From Bacteroidota bacterium (lineage in GTDB: Bacteria > Bacteroidota > Bacteroidia > Flavobacteriales > Flavobacteriaceae), in assembly GCA_023390775.1 (NCBI GenBank), contig JAEWCF010000025.1:1-58603 (forward strand): a stretch of DNA of 58,603 nt, read 5' to 3'. Below, one piece after another: positions 8,369-17,476 of this stretch. Every line of letters begins with the position of its first letter. The stretch's first letter is position 1. The position numbers and the translations under genes are program-made. The notes under the pieces were generated by a model that was not told the origin of the DNA, ran no database searches, and worked only from the letters and a program-made list of their open reading frames with translations.

Positions 8369-8398
8369 TTGTGCGGAAACATTTTATTCGTAATATTG
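8369..8398 (+). promoter_or_regulatory. candidate promoter of rho
   Basis: TTG (8369-8371), 19-nt spacer, TAATATTG (8391-8398; one mismatch to TAnnTTTG). The spacing is the canonical one for Bacteroidetes. It would give a leader of about 95 nt, long enough for autoregulation by Rho. Confidence 0.5.
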
Positions 8399-8499
8399 CA
8401 TGAGCAGTCCGTAAGTACTTCATCTGCGGCACCATCCTGACAAACACTACCCACATTTTAACCTTTCTCCATACCCTTTTAAACAAATAACATATTTAT

Positions 8500-10404
8500 A
8501 TGTTCGATATCGACGTATTGAAAGAAATGAAGCTTCCCGAGCTTCAGGAAATTGCAAAAGCTACCAAGAAAATAAAATTCGCCGGCGTTAAGAAAGAAGA
8601 CCTGATTTACCGGATCCTTGATTTTCAGGCCGCTAACCCCACTGCGGTACCGCAAACCGAGGCAAGGCCACAACCCGCAGCAGCCCAGAACCCTTCACAG
8701 GAAAGTTCGGCAGAGGAACCCCGTCGTGAACGCGCGCGAATCAAGCCGGGGCGTCCGAGGAAACACCAGCCGGAGCAGGATTTGGGTAAAACAGCAGATC
8801 TTTTCGCCGAACCGGCTCGCCAGGAGGCCCCGGTTGCCGAGCAGCCGCGACGCGAAGAACCCCGCGTTGACGAACCTCGCCGTGAGGAAAACCGACGTGA
8901 CGACAACCGCCGCGATGAGCCGCGCCGCGAGAAGCAAAAATTCCGTAAGGATTTTGACCGTCCGCAGGAAGTCCGTGAGGCACGCGAGCCCGAAATTTCC
9001 GCAAGGCCCGAGGAACACGAAAACCGCGAGCGCCAGCGCGACAACCGCCAGCGCGACAAGAACCAACGCGATTTCCAGCCTCGCAACCGCGAGAATCAAC
9101 CCGAGCAACAACAGTCATCCGGCCAGCCGGCGATACAGCCCAATCCCAACCATCAGCAGGGTGGGCAGGGGAACCAGCCGCAAAATGGGAACGGCCATCA
9201 GCCAAACGGGAACGGCCATTCGCAAAATGGCAACCAGAATCCCAACTTCAAGAAGAAAAACGTCAACGTCCGCGATGCCGATTTCGAGTTCGACGGAATC
9301 ATCGAAAGCGAGGGCGTACTGGAAATGATGCCGGACGGTTACGGCTTTCTCCGGTCATCGGATTATAATTACCTCGCGTCGCCGGACGACATTTACCTTT
9401 CCACGTCACAGATCAGGCTTTTTGGCCTTAAGACCGGCGATACCGTCAAAGGCGTTGTCCGTCCCCCAAAGGAAGGGGAGAAGTTCTTTCCCCTTGTGCG
9501 CGTGCTCAAAATCAATGGGCACGATCCGCAGGTGGTGCGTGACAGGATCGCCTTCGAACACCTGACCCCGGTTTTCCCAACCGAAAAATTCAAACTCGCC
9601 GAGCGCCAGAGCAACGTCTCCACGCGCATCATCGATTTGTTTTCCCCCATCGGCAAAGGCCAGCGCGGCATGATCGTAGCCCAGCCAAAGACCGGTAAGA
9701 CGATGCTCCTGAAGGACATTGCCAACGCGATCGCGGCCAACCACCCCGAGGTGTACCTGATCGTCCTGCTCATCGACGAGCGCCCGGAGGAAGTTACCGA
9801 CATGCAGCGGAGCGTACGCGGCGAGGTTATCGCCTCCACTTTTGACCGCGAGCCGCAGGAACACGTCAAGATCGCGAACATCGTCCTCGAAAAATCAAAA
9901 AGGCTTGTCGAATGCGGCCACGACGTGGTGATCCTTCTGGATTCCATCACGCGTTTGGCGAGGGCTTACAATACGGTGCAACCCGCGTCCGGAAAGGTTC
10001 TTTCGGGAGGTGTGGACGCCAATGCGCTCCAAAAGCCAAAAAGATTTTTTGGTGCCGCCCGTAACGTCGAGAACGGCGGGTCGCTTTCCATCATCGCCAC
10101 CGCGCTCACCGAGACCGGATCCAAGATGGACGAGGTCATCTTCGAGGAATTTAAGGGAACCGGCAACATGGAGCTCCAACTTGACCGGAAGATCGCCAAC
10201 AAGCGCATCTTCCCGGCCATCGACCTGATGTCGTCCAGCACGCGCCGCGACGACCTTCTCCTGGAACGCGACATCATCCAGCGGATGTGGATCATGCGCA
10301 AGTACCTCTCGGACATGAACCCGGTCGAGGCGATGGACTTCATCAACGACCGCTTCAAGAAAACACGCAACAACGAGGAATTCCTCATCTCGATGAACGA
10401 TTAA
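8500..10404 (+). CDS. rho: transcription termination factor Rho with long disordered insert
   Basis: 634 residues against about 420 in E. coli. Layout: Rho N-terminal helical domain (3-42); a low-complexity insert (about 46-260) that passes from Ala/Pro/Glu-rich through Arg/Glu/Asp repeats (RREEPRR, RRDDNRRDE) into Asn/Gln/Gly/His-rich sequence; a cold-shock-type RNA-binding domain (about 265-330); and the hexameric RecA-like ATPase with P-loop PKTGKT near 398, LLIDERPEEVTDM and the Q/R-loop region downstream. All ATPase motifs are intact. Such inserts are normal in Bacteroidota Rho and have been linked to RNA binding and condensate formation in Bacteroides. Followed by a strong terminator. 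Confidence 0.97.
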   Translation: MFDIDVLKEMKLPELQEIAKATKKIKFAGVKKEDLIYRILDFQAANPTAVPQTEARPQPAAAQNPSQESSAEEPRRERARIKPGRPRKHQPEQDLGKTADLFAEPARQEAPVAEQPRREEPRVDEPRREENRRDDNRRDEPRREKQKFRKDFDRPQEVREAREPEISARPEEHENRERQRDNRQRDKNQRDFQPRNRENQPEQQQSSGQPAIQPNPNHQQGGQGNQPQNGNGHQPNGNGHSQNGNQNPNFKKKNVNVRDADFEFDGIIESEGVLEMMPDGYGFLRSSDYNYLASPDDIYLSTSQIRLFGLKTGDTVKGVVRPPKEGEKFFPLVRVLKINGHDPQVVRDRIAFEHLTPVFPTEKFKLAERQSNVSTRIIDLFSPIGKGQRGMIVAQPKTGKTMLLKDIANAIAANHPEVYLIVLLIDERPEEVTDMQRSVRGEVIASTFDREPQEHVKIANIVLEKSKRLVECGHDVVILLDSITRLARAYNTVQPASGKVLSGGVDANALQKPKRFFGAARNVENGGSLSIIATALTETGSKMDEVIFEEFKGTGNMELQLDRKIANKRIFPAIDLMSSSTRRDDLLLERDIIQRMWIMRKYLSDMNPVEAMDFINDRFKKTRNNEEFLISMND

Positions 10405-10409
10405 GCAAG

Positions 10410-10436
10410 TCCCGGCCAGTCCGGGATTTTTTTTTT
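10410..10436 (+). terminator. intrinsic terminator of rho
   Basis: Stem TCCCGG (10410-10415) with CCGGGA (10421-10426), followed by ten T. Six bases after the stop codon. REP-like copy 2 begins directly after the T-run. Confidence 0.92.
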
Positions 10437-10572
10437 GGGCGTGCCGGCGGAAATGGGCCAGTTGTTCTTTGGGGGCTCCCTGCCGCCGTCGCGCTGTCCG
10501 TTCTGTCTTTTGAACCCTCAAAGCCTTCAATCCTTTGAGGTTTCAAAAGGACGCCACTGCCATCGCTCACGC
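10437..10572. repeat. REP-like dispersed hairpin element, copy 2
   Basis: Bounded by GCGTG (10439-10443) and CACGC (10568-10572). The inner hairpin pairs 10507-10523 with 10533-10549 (17 bp, one mismatch, 9-nt loop). It shares GGGCGTGCCGGCG, GCCGTCGCG, TCTTTTG and GCTCACGCA with copy 1. It sits between the 3' ends of rho and of the convergent endonuclease gene. Confidence 0.8.
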
Positions 10573-10592
10573 AGCAGCCGGAAAAATTCCGC

Positions 10593-10622
10593 AAAAAAAA
10601 AGCAACCCGGAGGCTGCTTTAG
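10593..10622 (-). terminator. intrinsic terminator of the endonuclease pair
   Basis: On the minus strand: AAGCAGCC, loop TCCGG, then GGTTGCTT and nine T (one mismatched pair in the stem). About 20 bp after the stop at 10643. Confidence 0.8.
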
Positions 10623-10642
10623 TTTATTTGAATCCCGAAAGG

Positions 10643-11731
10643 TTATTGCACGATAAGCTTGCGCACTGCAGAATTCGCTCCGGAAGCCATCCGCACGATA
10701 TAGAACCCCGAGGGCAGGTTCAGGGCAATTTTTCCATCCTGCGCCATCGGTGAGGTCATGGATAGGACCGACCTTCCGTTGAGGTCGTAAACCTCGATGT
10801 TATCAATCGCAACCGGTGAGGAAACATAAGCCGTATGGGTTGCGGGATTTGGATACAGCGCCAGTGCAGCATCGAATTCGTTTACGGTAACGCTGAGTGT
10901 CGGCCAACGGTTTTGGGCTGCCGGACCTCCCCAGATGAGGGTCGCCAGGTACGGATTATCGATAAAAGGGTTTCGGTTGCCCTGGCCGTAGGTATTGTTT
11001 CCGTTGCCCAAATACGCATTGCGCTGGTCCTCGACCTGCGAAACGGGATCTTCGGCGTTCCACTCCAAAAAAAGCATCAGCATGTTCGGATCGGATGCGA
11101 CCGTGGGCCCCGTACCAACATTCTTGGGAAGGCAACGGTTGCCATAGCGCAGGTACATATACATCATCATCCGCGCGATATCGCCCTTCCATTCATCCCC
11201 CGGATACCATGTGGAACTTGTCACGTCACCCGAATTTCCGGAACCGTCGGCAAATTTCTGGCTGCCCCGATCGCCGTTGCGCTCCACATCCGACGCACGC
11301 AGGTGATGCGCATCGGCACCGGGACCCGTTTCGCCAAGATCCGGATTCCCGAGTGATTTGGGGTAGGTGTGCTCCCGGTTCCATTCGCAATTGGCTCCCC
11401 CGCCATCGTAGTTCTTGTTGCGGCGGCGGTGGTCGTTGTCGCTTGATTGCGCCGAGGGGCAAAGCCCGGGAGAAAATCCGTAAACAAGAAGGACATTCGT
11501 GTTGGTCGGGTCTTCAGGGTCGAGGTCGACGATCTTGATGGCATTCTCGGCCTGCTGGTAGGTGAGGATGTTCTCGTGCGTGTCGATTACCTTGTAGGCC
11601 AATGCCGTGCGAAGCGCCGAGCCCGTCTGGTTGAAATTGAAACCGCTGTAATAAGGCATCGCAGGGGCGCCCGCCTGGGAGTAGCCGGCCGCGGTAAAAA
11701 ACAGCGACAGGCCGAATAAAAATTTGTTCAT
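10643..11731 (-). CDS. secreted endonuclease I family nuclease with T9SS sorting domain
   Basis: 362 residues: a signal peptide (about 1-20, ending SQA), an endonuclease I domain of the His-Me finger superfamily (about 30-270), and a C-terminal T9SS type A sorting domain (about 285-362; LYPNPATH... and GFYIVRM...VRKLIVQ). Active-site elements: NREHTYPKS with the catalytic His, GADAHHLRASD and GDIARMMMYMYLRY. It should degrade DNA at or outside the cell surface, for phosphate or nucleotide scavenging. It starts 15 bp after the stop of a paralogue (11747-12841), so the two are likely co-transcribed. Confidence 0.93.
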   Translation of the reverse strand: MNKFLFGLSLFFTAAGYSQAGAPAMPYYSGFNFNQTGSALRTALAYKVIDTHENILTYQQAENAIKIVDLDPEDPTNTNVLLVYGFSPGLCPSAQSSDNDHRRRNKNYDGGGANCEWNREHTYPKSLGNPDLGETGPGADAHHLRASDVERNGDRGSQKFADGSGNSGDVTSSTWYPGDEWKGDIARMMMYMYLRYGNRCLPKNVGTGPTVASDPNMLMLFLEWNAEDPVSQVEDQRNAYLGNGNNTYGQGNRNPFIDNPYLATLIWGGPAAQNRWPTLSVTVNEFDAALALYPNPATHTAYVSSPVAIDNIEVYDLNGRSVLSMTSPMAQDGKIALNLPSGFYIVRMASGANSAVRKLIVQ

Positions 11732-11746
11732 ACTATGGAAGGAAAA

Positions 11747-12841
11747 TTATTCGATGACGATCTTGCGGGTGGTCGTGGCCCCCGCCGCCGATAGGTTAAG
11801 GAAATAGAATCCGCGCGGCAATCCGCCGACGCGGTAGGTGCCGTCAAGTGCTTCAGGCTTGGTCGTGGAGTAAACAACCTGGCCCGTGATTGAATATACC
11901 GTAATAAGGTCCAAATCGGCTTCGGTGATAATGTTGAGGTTTCCTGTTGTTGATGGATTCGGAAATACGGTCGTGCCCTGCAAAACAAGGTCCTGTGTGG
12001 AAAGCTGGCAGGTGGCGCCCCAGATCATGCACGCATAGTCCGGATTGTCCACAAACGGGTTGCGGTTGCCCTGATAATTGTAAATCTGGTTGTTGCGCGC
12101 GATTTCCTTGGCGCTGACCGGATCGTTCTGATGCCAGGTGAGCAGGATCAAAAGGAAGGGGTCGGCGATGGATTTGGTCGAGGTACCGTCAAACATGGGG
12201 TAACTCCAGCCCGAAATCACGTTTTGGTACCGGGTCGCGAAATAAAAGTAGATTCGTGCGATGTCGCCCTTGAATTCATCGATCGGCTCAAAAACGATTC
12301 CCGTGTATCCCGCCGAATAACCGCTGTTGAGGTTGTTTCCGAGTTTGGAACCGTTCATCGTGGGATTTGAGATTCCGCTTTGCGAAATGAGCGATCCGGC
12401 AATCCCAAAAGGATAATTGCTTCGGAAACCGTTGACGCGCCCGTCGGTGGGAAGCAGGTGGTGCATATCGCCGCGCATAGGCTCCGCCTGCCCGAAAACC
12501 GATTGCGGGATCACGTGTTCGGCATTGTAGCAATCGCCCTCCGAATCATAGTTTCCGCACTGGTCGTCGCCAAAATAGTTATAGGGGTCCTGGCCGTTCG
12601 GATTCTCTGAATACGGATCCAAAATCGTATTGTCGTTCTCATAATAGAGGTCCCTGTCGGCAATCGGGAAGAAGTCATCGGCACTGCCATAAGGTTGCGG
12701 ATCGTAATTCTTGATGATGTTGTGCAATTGCGTCTTGAGCGTGTAGCCCGATCCGGTTGCCGTGCTGTAATAGCCTGCCGGAATCTGCCCGACGGCAACG
12801 GTACACGCCAAAAGCGCCAGCGTCTGGTAAAAGTTTTTCAT
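11747..12841 (-). CDS. secreted endonuclease I family nuclease with T9SS sorting domain (paralogue)
   Basis: 364 residues with the same architecture as its downstream neighbour: signal peptide (1-18, ending AVG), endonuclease I fold (about 25-275) and T9SS type A domain (about 288-364, VFPNPSTTG... and GFYFLNL...TRKIVIE). Catalytic elements: NAEHVIPQS (His), GDMHHLLPTDGRVNGFRSN and GDIARIYFYFATRY. The two proteins have clearly diverged in sequence while keeping length and layout, indicating an old tandem duplication. The start ATG is only 10 bp from the rRNA methyltransferase stop, so all three may form one transcript. Confidence 0.93.
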   Translation of the reverse strand: MKNFYQTLALLACTVAVGQIPAGYYSTATGSGYTLKTQLHNIIKNYDPQPYGSADDFFPIADRDLYYENDNTILDPYSENPNGQDPYNYFGDDQCGNYDSEGDCYNAEHVIPQSVFGQAEPMRGDMHHLLPTDGRVNGFRSNYPFGIAGSLISQSGISNPTMNGSKLGNNLNSGYSAGYTGIVFEPIDEFKGDIARIYFYFATRYQNVISGWSYPMFDGTSTKSIADPFLLILLTWHQNDPVSAKEIARNNQIYNYQGNRNPFVDNPDYACMIWGATCQLSTQDLVLQGTTVFPNPSTTGNLNIITEADLDLITVYSITGQVVYSTTKPEALDGTYRVGGLPRGFYFLNLSAAGATTTRKIVIE

Positions 12842-12851
12842 AGCATATTCA

Positions 12852-14063
12852 TTAAGTCCTCTGCATCAGCGCCATGTAAAACCCGTCGAATCCGGATTCT
12901 GAAGCCAATATGCTGGAATCTTGTACAAAGGTAAACGATTTTCCGGCCTCCGATGTTAAAAAGCGGTCAACCTGCTCGCGGTTTTCCGAGGGGAGGATCG
13001 AACATGTCGCGTAGACCAATTTTCCGCCGGGCCTGACCATACGCGAATAGCTTTCAAGCACTTCCGCCTGAACCTTCCGGATATTGTCGATGAACTCCGG
13101 TTGCAATTTCCACTTGGCATCCGGGTTCCGCCTGAGCACGCCGAGCCCGCTGCAGGGCGCATCGATCAGGACCCGGTCGGCCTTTTCCTGCAGTTTCTTG
13201 ATAACCTTGGTCGAATCGATGATCCGGTATTCGATATTGAAGGCGCCGTTTCGCTTCGCGCGGAGCTTCAATTGTTTTAGTTTGCTCTCATAAAGGTCCA
13301 TTGCAATGAGCTGGCCCTTGTTCTGCATCAGGCTCGCCATGTGCAGGGTTTTGCCTCCCGCGCCCGCGCAGGCATCCACCACACGCATTCCCGGCTGTAC
13401 ATCCAAAAACGGCGCAACCAATTGCGAACTCGCATCCTGCACCTCAAAAAGCCCCTGTTTGAAGGCATCGGTCAAAAAAACATTGGCGCGTTCACGCAAC
13501 ACGAGCGCATCGGGGCGGTCATCCAATGTGTCGGTGGCAATGTCCAGGTCCATCAGGATCGCGCGCAATTTTTCACGGGTTGTTTTAAGGGTATTGACGC
13601 GAAGGATGACTTTCGCCGGTTGGTTCTGTGCATGGATCTCGCGTGACCAGAGTTCCTCACCCAATTCGGAGACGCACAGTTCGTCCATCCAGTCCGGGAT
13701 CGACTCGCGGATGGTACGGCTTTTTGAGAGTTCGGCAAAGCGGCCCTTGATGCGGCGTTCAGGTGTGCCCTCGAACTGGCGCCAATCGGGGATCGGGTAT
13801 CCGCGAAGCACGGCCCAGGCGGCGAACATGCGCCAGAGGTTGTCGCGGTCAAAGGGTTCCCGCACCTCGGCTATCTCGGCGTAAAGGCGCTTCCAGCGAA
13901 CGATCTCGTAAATGGTCTCGGCCACGAACTTGCGGTCGGCGCTTCCCCAACGCTTGTCCTTCTTGAGGGCGCGCGCCACAACCTTGTCGGCATACTCGCC
14001 CTCGTTGAAAATGGCGTTGAGCGAATCTATCGTGGTGTAAACCAGGTTGCGGTGTAATCTCAT
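12852..14063 (-). CDS. RsmB/NOP2-Sun family rRNA m5C methyltransferase
   Basis: 403 residues. An N-terminal NusB-like helical region (about 1-130) precedes the SAM-dependent methyltransferase domain. Seen: the SAM loop DACAGAGGKTLHMA, motif IV DAPCSGLGVLRRNPDAKW with one of the two active-site cysteines, and motif VI YATCSILPSEN with the other. These methylate cytosine-5 of 16S rRNA. E. coli has RsmB (C967) and RsmF (C1407); the length and N-terminus point to the RsmB side, but the exact site is not proven. Confidence 0.9.
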   Translation of the reverse strand: MRLHRNLVYTTIDSLNAIFNEGEYADKVVARALKKDKRWGSADRKFVAETIYEIVRWKRLYAEIAEVREPFDRDNLWRMFAAWAVLRGYPIPDWRQFEGTPERRIKGRFAELSKSRTIRESIPDWMDELCVSELGEELWSREIHAQNQPAKVILRVNTLKTTREKLRAILMDLDIATDTLDDRPDALVLRERANVFLTDAFKQGLFEVQDASSQLVAPFLDVQPGMRVVDACAGAGGKTLHMASLMQNKGQLIAMDLYESKLKQLKLRAKRNGAFNIEYRIIDSTKVIKKLQEKADRVLIDAPCSGLGVLRRNPDAKWKLQPEFIDNIRKVQAEVLESYSRMVRPGGKLVYATCSILPSENREQVDRFLTSEAGKSFTFVQDSSILASESGFDGFYMALMQRT

Positions 14064-14122
14064 GGCAAAATTTTAAGCGCGCAAAGATACCACAATTTTT
14101 GGCGCGGTAAACGAAGTGGTGA

Positions 14123-16084
14123 TTATTGCAGGCGGGTGAGCGCCATCTTTTCGGGCGGGTGAAGTACCATGGGGAATTTCTCGATCTTGACCGAGCTGCT
14201 GTCCAGGCCAAACGCTTTTTCCTCGGACAAGCTCAATTTTTTCAGGAAGAAATAAAAGTTCATGATGATCTTTTCGTCCCAGCGCATAAGCGAGTCGTTG
14301 GACAAAAATTTCTCGCTCAGCACGAACTTGAAGTCACCGATGATGTTGTTCTTGTTGAGCGATTCGTACCGGCTGGTGATGTCGACCTCGCCGTGCTTGA
14401 CCATGTCCCGCAAAACCTCCTTGAACATCAGGTTGATCTTGGTGGGCTCGCGGAAACCGAGGTTGAAATCGATTCGGAACAGATCGTCCTTGATGATCTC
14501 GGTGACCTTATATTCGGTGCGGTAAGGCTCGTTGAGGATGTTCACGTGGACAAACCAGTAAATGTCGGCGCGCTTGGGCCTCTTCTGCAAAATGGAATGC
14601 ATCACCTTTTCCTCGATCTCGTCGATGCGGTTGGCATTGGTCATGTACACCAAATGCGTGGCATATTTTGGGATCGAAAGGTCCACGCTGAGTTCGGCCA
14701 AAACTTTCTTGTATGTGTCGATCTTGACCATCTTCGTGTAGATCTTGCTGATCTGCTTGGCCTTCCACCAGGTCGCCATTGTCCCGATCAAGAGGCAGGC
14801 AATCACCAGGGTAACATATCCACCGTGGGTAAATTTGCTTAAGTTGGCGATCAGGAAACTCAGTTCGATAATAAGGTAGGCCGTGATCACCATGGCAATG
14901 AAATACCATTTGACGCGCTTCATCACCATGAAATAGATCAGCAATATCGTGGTCATGATCATGGTGAGGACGATGGCAAGGCCGTATGCCGCTTCCATGT
15001 TGCTCGATTCGCGGAAATGCAGCACGACCATGATACATCCGGCCAGTAGCATCCAGTTGATAGAGGGTATGTAAAGCTGCCCTTTCAAATCGCTTGGGTA
15101 TTTGATGCGCACCTTCGGCCAGAAATTGAGGCGCATCGCCTCATTGATCAGCGTGAAGGATCCCGTGATCATGGCCTGTGACGCGATGATGGCGGCCAGC
15201 GTGGCGATCACGATCCCAAACGGCTTGAACCACGTGGCCATGATCAGGTAAAAAGGGTTTCCGTATTCGCCGCCGAGGCTCATCAGGGTTTCGCCGCTGT
15301 GCTGGATCAGGTACGCGCCCTGCCCGAAATAGTTGAGCACGAGCATCGTCTTGACAAAGATCCAGCTGATGCGGATGTTTCGGCGCCCGCAATGCCCCAT
15401 GTCCGAATAAAGCGCTTCGGCACCAGTGGTACAGAGAAACACGAAACCGAGGACGAAGAAGCCCTCCGGGTGGATCGTGAGCAAATGCCAGGCGTAATAG
15501 GGGTTTACCGCGCGAAGCACCTCGAGCTGGTCGGCAAGCTGAAGCGCTCCCAAAATGCCGAGCATACCAAACCAAAGCAACATCATCGGGGCGAAAAAAC
15601 GCCCTACCAACTTGGTCCCGAACTGCTGGATCGTAAACAACACGACCAAAATCGCGATGACAATTGGTACCGTATTCATCTCCGGATAAATGGTCCGGAC
15701 CCCTTCCACCGCCGACGAAACCGAGATCGGAGGGGTGATGATCCCATCTGCGAGAAGGGCGCTTCCCCCAATGATTGCGGGGATGATCAGCCATTTAACC
15801 TTGACCCTCTTTACCAGGGCATAAAGCGCGAATGTCCCGCCTTCGCCATTGTTGTCGGCGCTGAGGGTGATCAATACGTATTTGATGGTGGTCTGGAGCG
15901 TCAGGGTCCAGAAAATACAAGAAATTCCGCCAAGGACGATGTCGGCGTCAATCGGTGCGTCGCCAATAATGGCTTTCATAACGTAAAGCGGGGAGGTGCC
16001 GATGTCACCGTATATGATCCCCAGCGTTAGCAGGAGCCCTCCTAAGCTAAGGTTGCTGTGGAGCGCCTTGTGTTGAGCTGACAT
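14123..16084 (-). CDS. kup: low-affinity potassium uptake protein Kup
   Basis: 653 residues, typical for KUP/HAK/KT transporters, which bring in K+ with H+ across the inner membrane. About twelve transmembrane helices fill residues 12-440. The signature GGLLLTLGIIYGDIGTSPLY (16-35) is present, as are ALYSDMGHCG and GGYVTLVIA-type motifs. A cytosolic C-terminal domain (about 445-653) ends the protein. A -7 box TAAATTTG (16110 to 16103, minus strand) lies 19 bp before the ATG. Monocistronic by spacing. Confidence 0.95.
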   Translation of the reverse strand: MSAQHKALHSNLSLGGLLLTLGIIYGDIGTSPLYVMKAIIGDAPIDADIVLGGISCIFWTLTLQTTIKYVLITLSADNNGEGGTFALYALVKRVKVKWLIIPAIIGGSALLADGIITPPISVSSAVEGVRTIYPEMNTVPIVIAILVVLFTIQQFGTKLVGRFFAPMMLLWFGMLGILGALQLADQLEVLRAVNPYYAWHLLTIHPEGFFVLGFVFLCTTGAEALYSDMGHCGRRNIRISWIFVKTMLVLNYFGQGAYLIQHSGETLMSLGGEYGNPFYLIMATWFKPFGIVIATLAAIIASQAMITGSFTLINEAMRLNFWPKVRIKYPSDLKGQLYIPSINWMLLAGCIMVVLHFRESSNMEAAYGLAIVLTMIMTTILLIYFMVMKRVKWYFIAMVITAYLIIELSFLIANLSKFTHGGYVTLVIACLLIGTMATWWKAKQISKIYTKMVKIDTYKKVLAELSVDLSIPKYATHLVYMTNANRIDEIEEKVMHSILQKRPKRADIYWFVHVNILNEPYRTEYKVTEIIKDDLFRIDFNLGFREPTKINLMFKEVLRDMVKHGEVDITSRYESLNKNNIIGDFKFVLSEKFLSNDSLMRWDEKIIMNFYFFLKKLSLSEEKAFGLDSSSVKIEKFPMVLHPPEKMALTRLQ

Positions 16085-16102
16085 ACATTAAAAAAAAGAA
16101 GA

Positions 16103-16110
16103 CAAATTTA
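16103..16110 (-). promoter_or_regulatory. candidate -7 box for kup
   Basis: TAAATTTG, an exact TAnnTTTG match on the minus strand, 19 bp upstream of the kup ATG. No TTTG box at the usual -33 distance. Confidence 0.45.
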
Positions 16111-16146
16111 TCATTATATTGAATACGCAGCCCGATTGGGAACAAA

Positions 16147-16174
16147 TAAAAAAAAAAGCGCCCCGAAGGACGCT
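16147..16174 (-). terminator. intrinsic terminator of the Tyr-rich exported protein gene
   Basis: On the minus strand: AGCGTCC, TTCG tetraloop, GGGCGCT, then ten T. Six bases after the stop codon. Confidence 0.92.
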
Positions 16175-16179
16175 TGAAA

Positions 16180-17421
16180 CTATCGTGACGACTGACGCAT
16201 TCCGCCCGATGGAGTTCGTTGTGGGGAGAACGATCCGCGCTCGGCGGGTGCGCTTCGCATTTGCGGTGATCTCGTCCCGTAATCCGGACTCGTAATTCTT
16301 TCCTGGCGGTTCGGGGCCGATTGCCTGATTCCGGGTTGGTAGGCAGGAGAAGCCGTTCGGGGAGTGGAGCTGCGAGGAGCCTGATAGGTCGAAGGCACTT
16401 GCGTGCGAGGTTGCGAAACCCTTGGAGAAGGTGATTTGACGGTGCTGCGTACAGGAGTTTCGACCGTGACGGCCCTGGTCCTTACCGGTTGAGCCGTTGC
16501 AGGTGCCGATGTCCGTGTTCCTGCGCTTACCCTTGGCGACTCGCTGCGGGTCGATCGGATCCCCGTCATCGGTACGGCATCGGAGAGTGAGGCCTGGTCA
16601 ACCGCTCCGGCTTGTTGCGAACTTCTGACGGAAGTTTGGGAAGGCTGAGCAGTACGGGTTCCAGCAGTGCGCGTACCTTGGGCTAGGCGTACCTGGTCCA
16701 ATTCGCGCCGGTTATTGAAATTCACCCTTTGGGCAAAAGAACGGCCCTCGTAATGCGTGCGGTAGCCATTGGCTCGGATCCCGCTGTGCATCGAGGCGGC
16801 ACGTGAACTCCTGCGACCGCTTGCATAATGATAATAGTGGTGATTGTTCACGTAAAGGGCGACATTGTTGCAATAGGAATGGTAGGGCAGGGGCGTCCAG
16901 GCATAATACCAGGAAGGATAGTATCCCCAATACCACGATGACCAATACGGCCTGTAGTGCCTGACCCAAAAGGTGTTATAGATCACGGGCGTATAAAAAT
17001 AAACGGGCTCGTAGATGTAATTGGGGCCGTACATATACGTGTCGCCAACCACCTGCACCTGCACGTTGTTGTTGCGGTCGCGTTCGACTTCAACGGTGGC
17101 CACATCCTGGAAGACATCGCGCTCAAGGACGGCCTGAATGACGATCAGGTGCGTGCGCCCTTCAACCGATTCGACGACCCTGAGGTAATCTACCTGGTTG
17201 TCCCGGTTTAGGTCAAGGTTGGAAATTTTTGATTTCGGGTCATTGAGCAACCTCTCGAATTCCTCCAGGTTCGCGGCATCGCCAAAAAGGGAGGCAACCG
17301 CGCGAAGGTCGAGGTTATCGGAGATGTCGTCCGAAGTAGCCGTGACCGTAGTGCGGTCCTGGGCAAATGCGCCGAATGAAAAGATCATGGCCAGCGCAGC
17401 GAATATTGATTTTGTTTTCAT
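16180..17421 (-). CDS. exported protein with Tyr/Trp-rich middle and Ser/Arg/Pro-rich tail, unknown function
   Basis: 413 residues. A signal peptide (1-20, ending AFA) is followed by a folded-looking N-terminal part (about 25-140) that includes an EF-hand-like acidic loop, DLNRDNQVDYLRV. Then comes a segment very rich in Tyr, Trp and His (about 140-210), and a long low-complexity tail of Ser, Thr, Arg, Pro and Gln (about 225-413) that looks disordered. I do not recognise a named family with certainty, though similar exported proteins are common in flavobacteria. The tail could bind envelope polymers or nucleic acid, which is a guess. Divergent from the propeller gene, with only 55 bp between the starts. 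Confidence 0.8.
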   Translation of the reverse strand: MKTKSIFAALAMIFSFGAFAQDRTTVTATSDDISDNLDLRAVASLFGDAANLEEFERLLNDPKSKISNLDLNRDNQVDYLRVVESVEGRTHLIVIQAVLERDVFQDVATVEVERDRNNNVQVQVVGDTYMYGPNYIYEPVYFYTPVIYNTFWVRHYRPYWSSWYWGYYPSWYYAWTPLPYHSYCNNVALYVNNHHYYHYASGRRSSRAASMHSGIRANGYRTHYEGRSFAQRVNFNNRRELDQVRLAQGTRTAGTRTAQPSQTSVRSSQQAGAVDQASLSDAVPMTGIRSTRSESPRVSAGTRTSAPATAQPVRTRAVTVETPVRSTVKSPSPRVSQPRTQVPSTYQAPRSSTPRTASPAYQPGIRQSAPNRQERITSPDYGTRSPQMRSAPAERGSFSPQRTPSGGMRQSSR

Positions 17422-17476
17422 TAGTTTTATGTGTTACCCGGCAAAAGCCGCGGCCTCGAACCAATTATTGTGCCAT

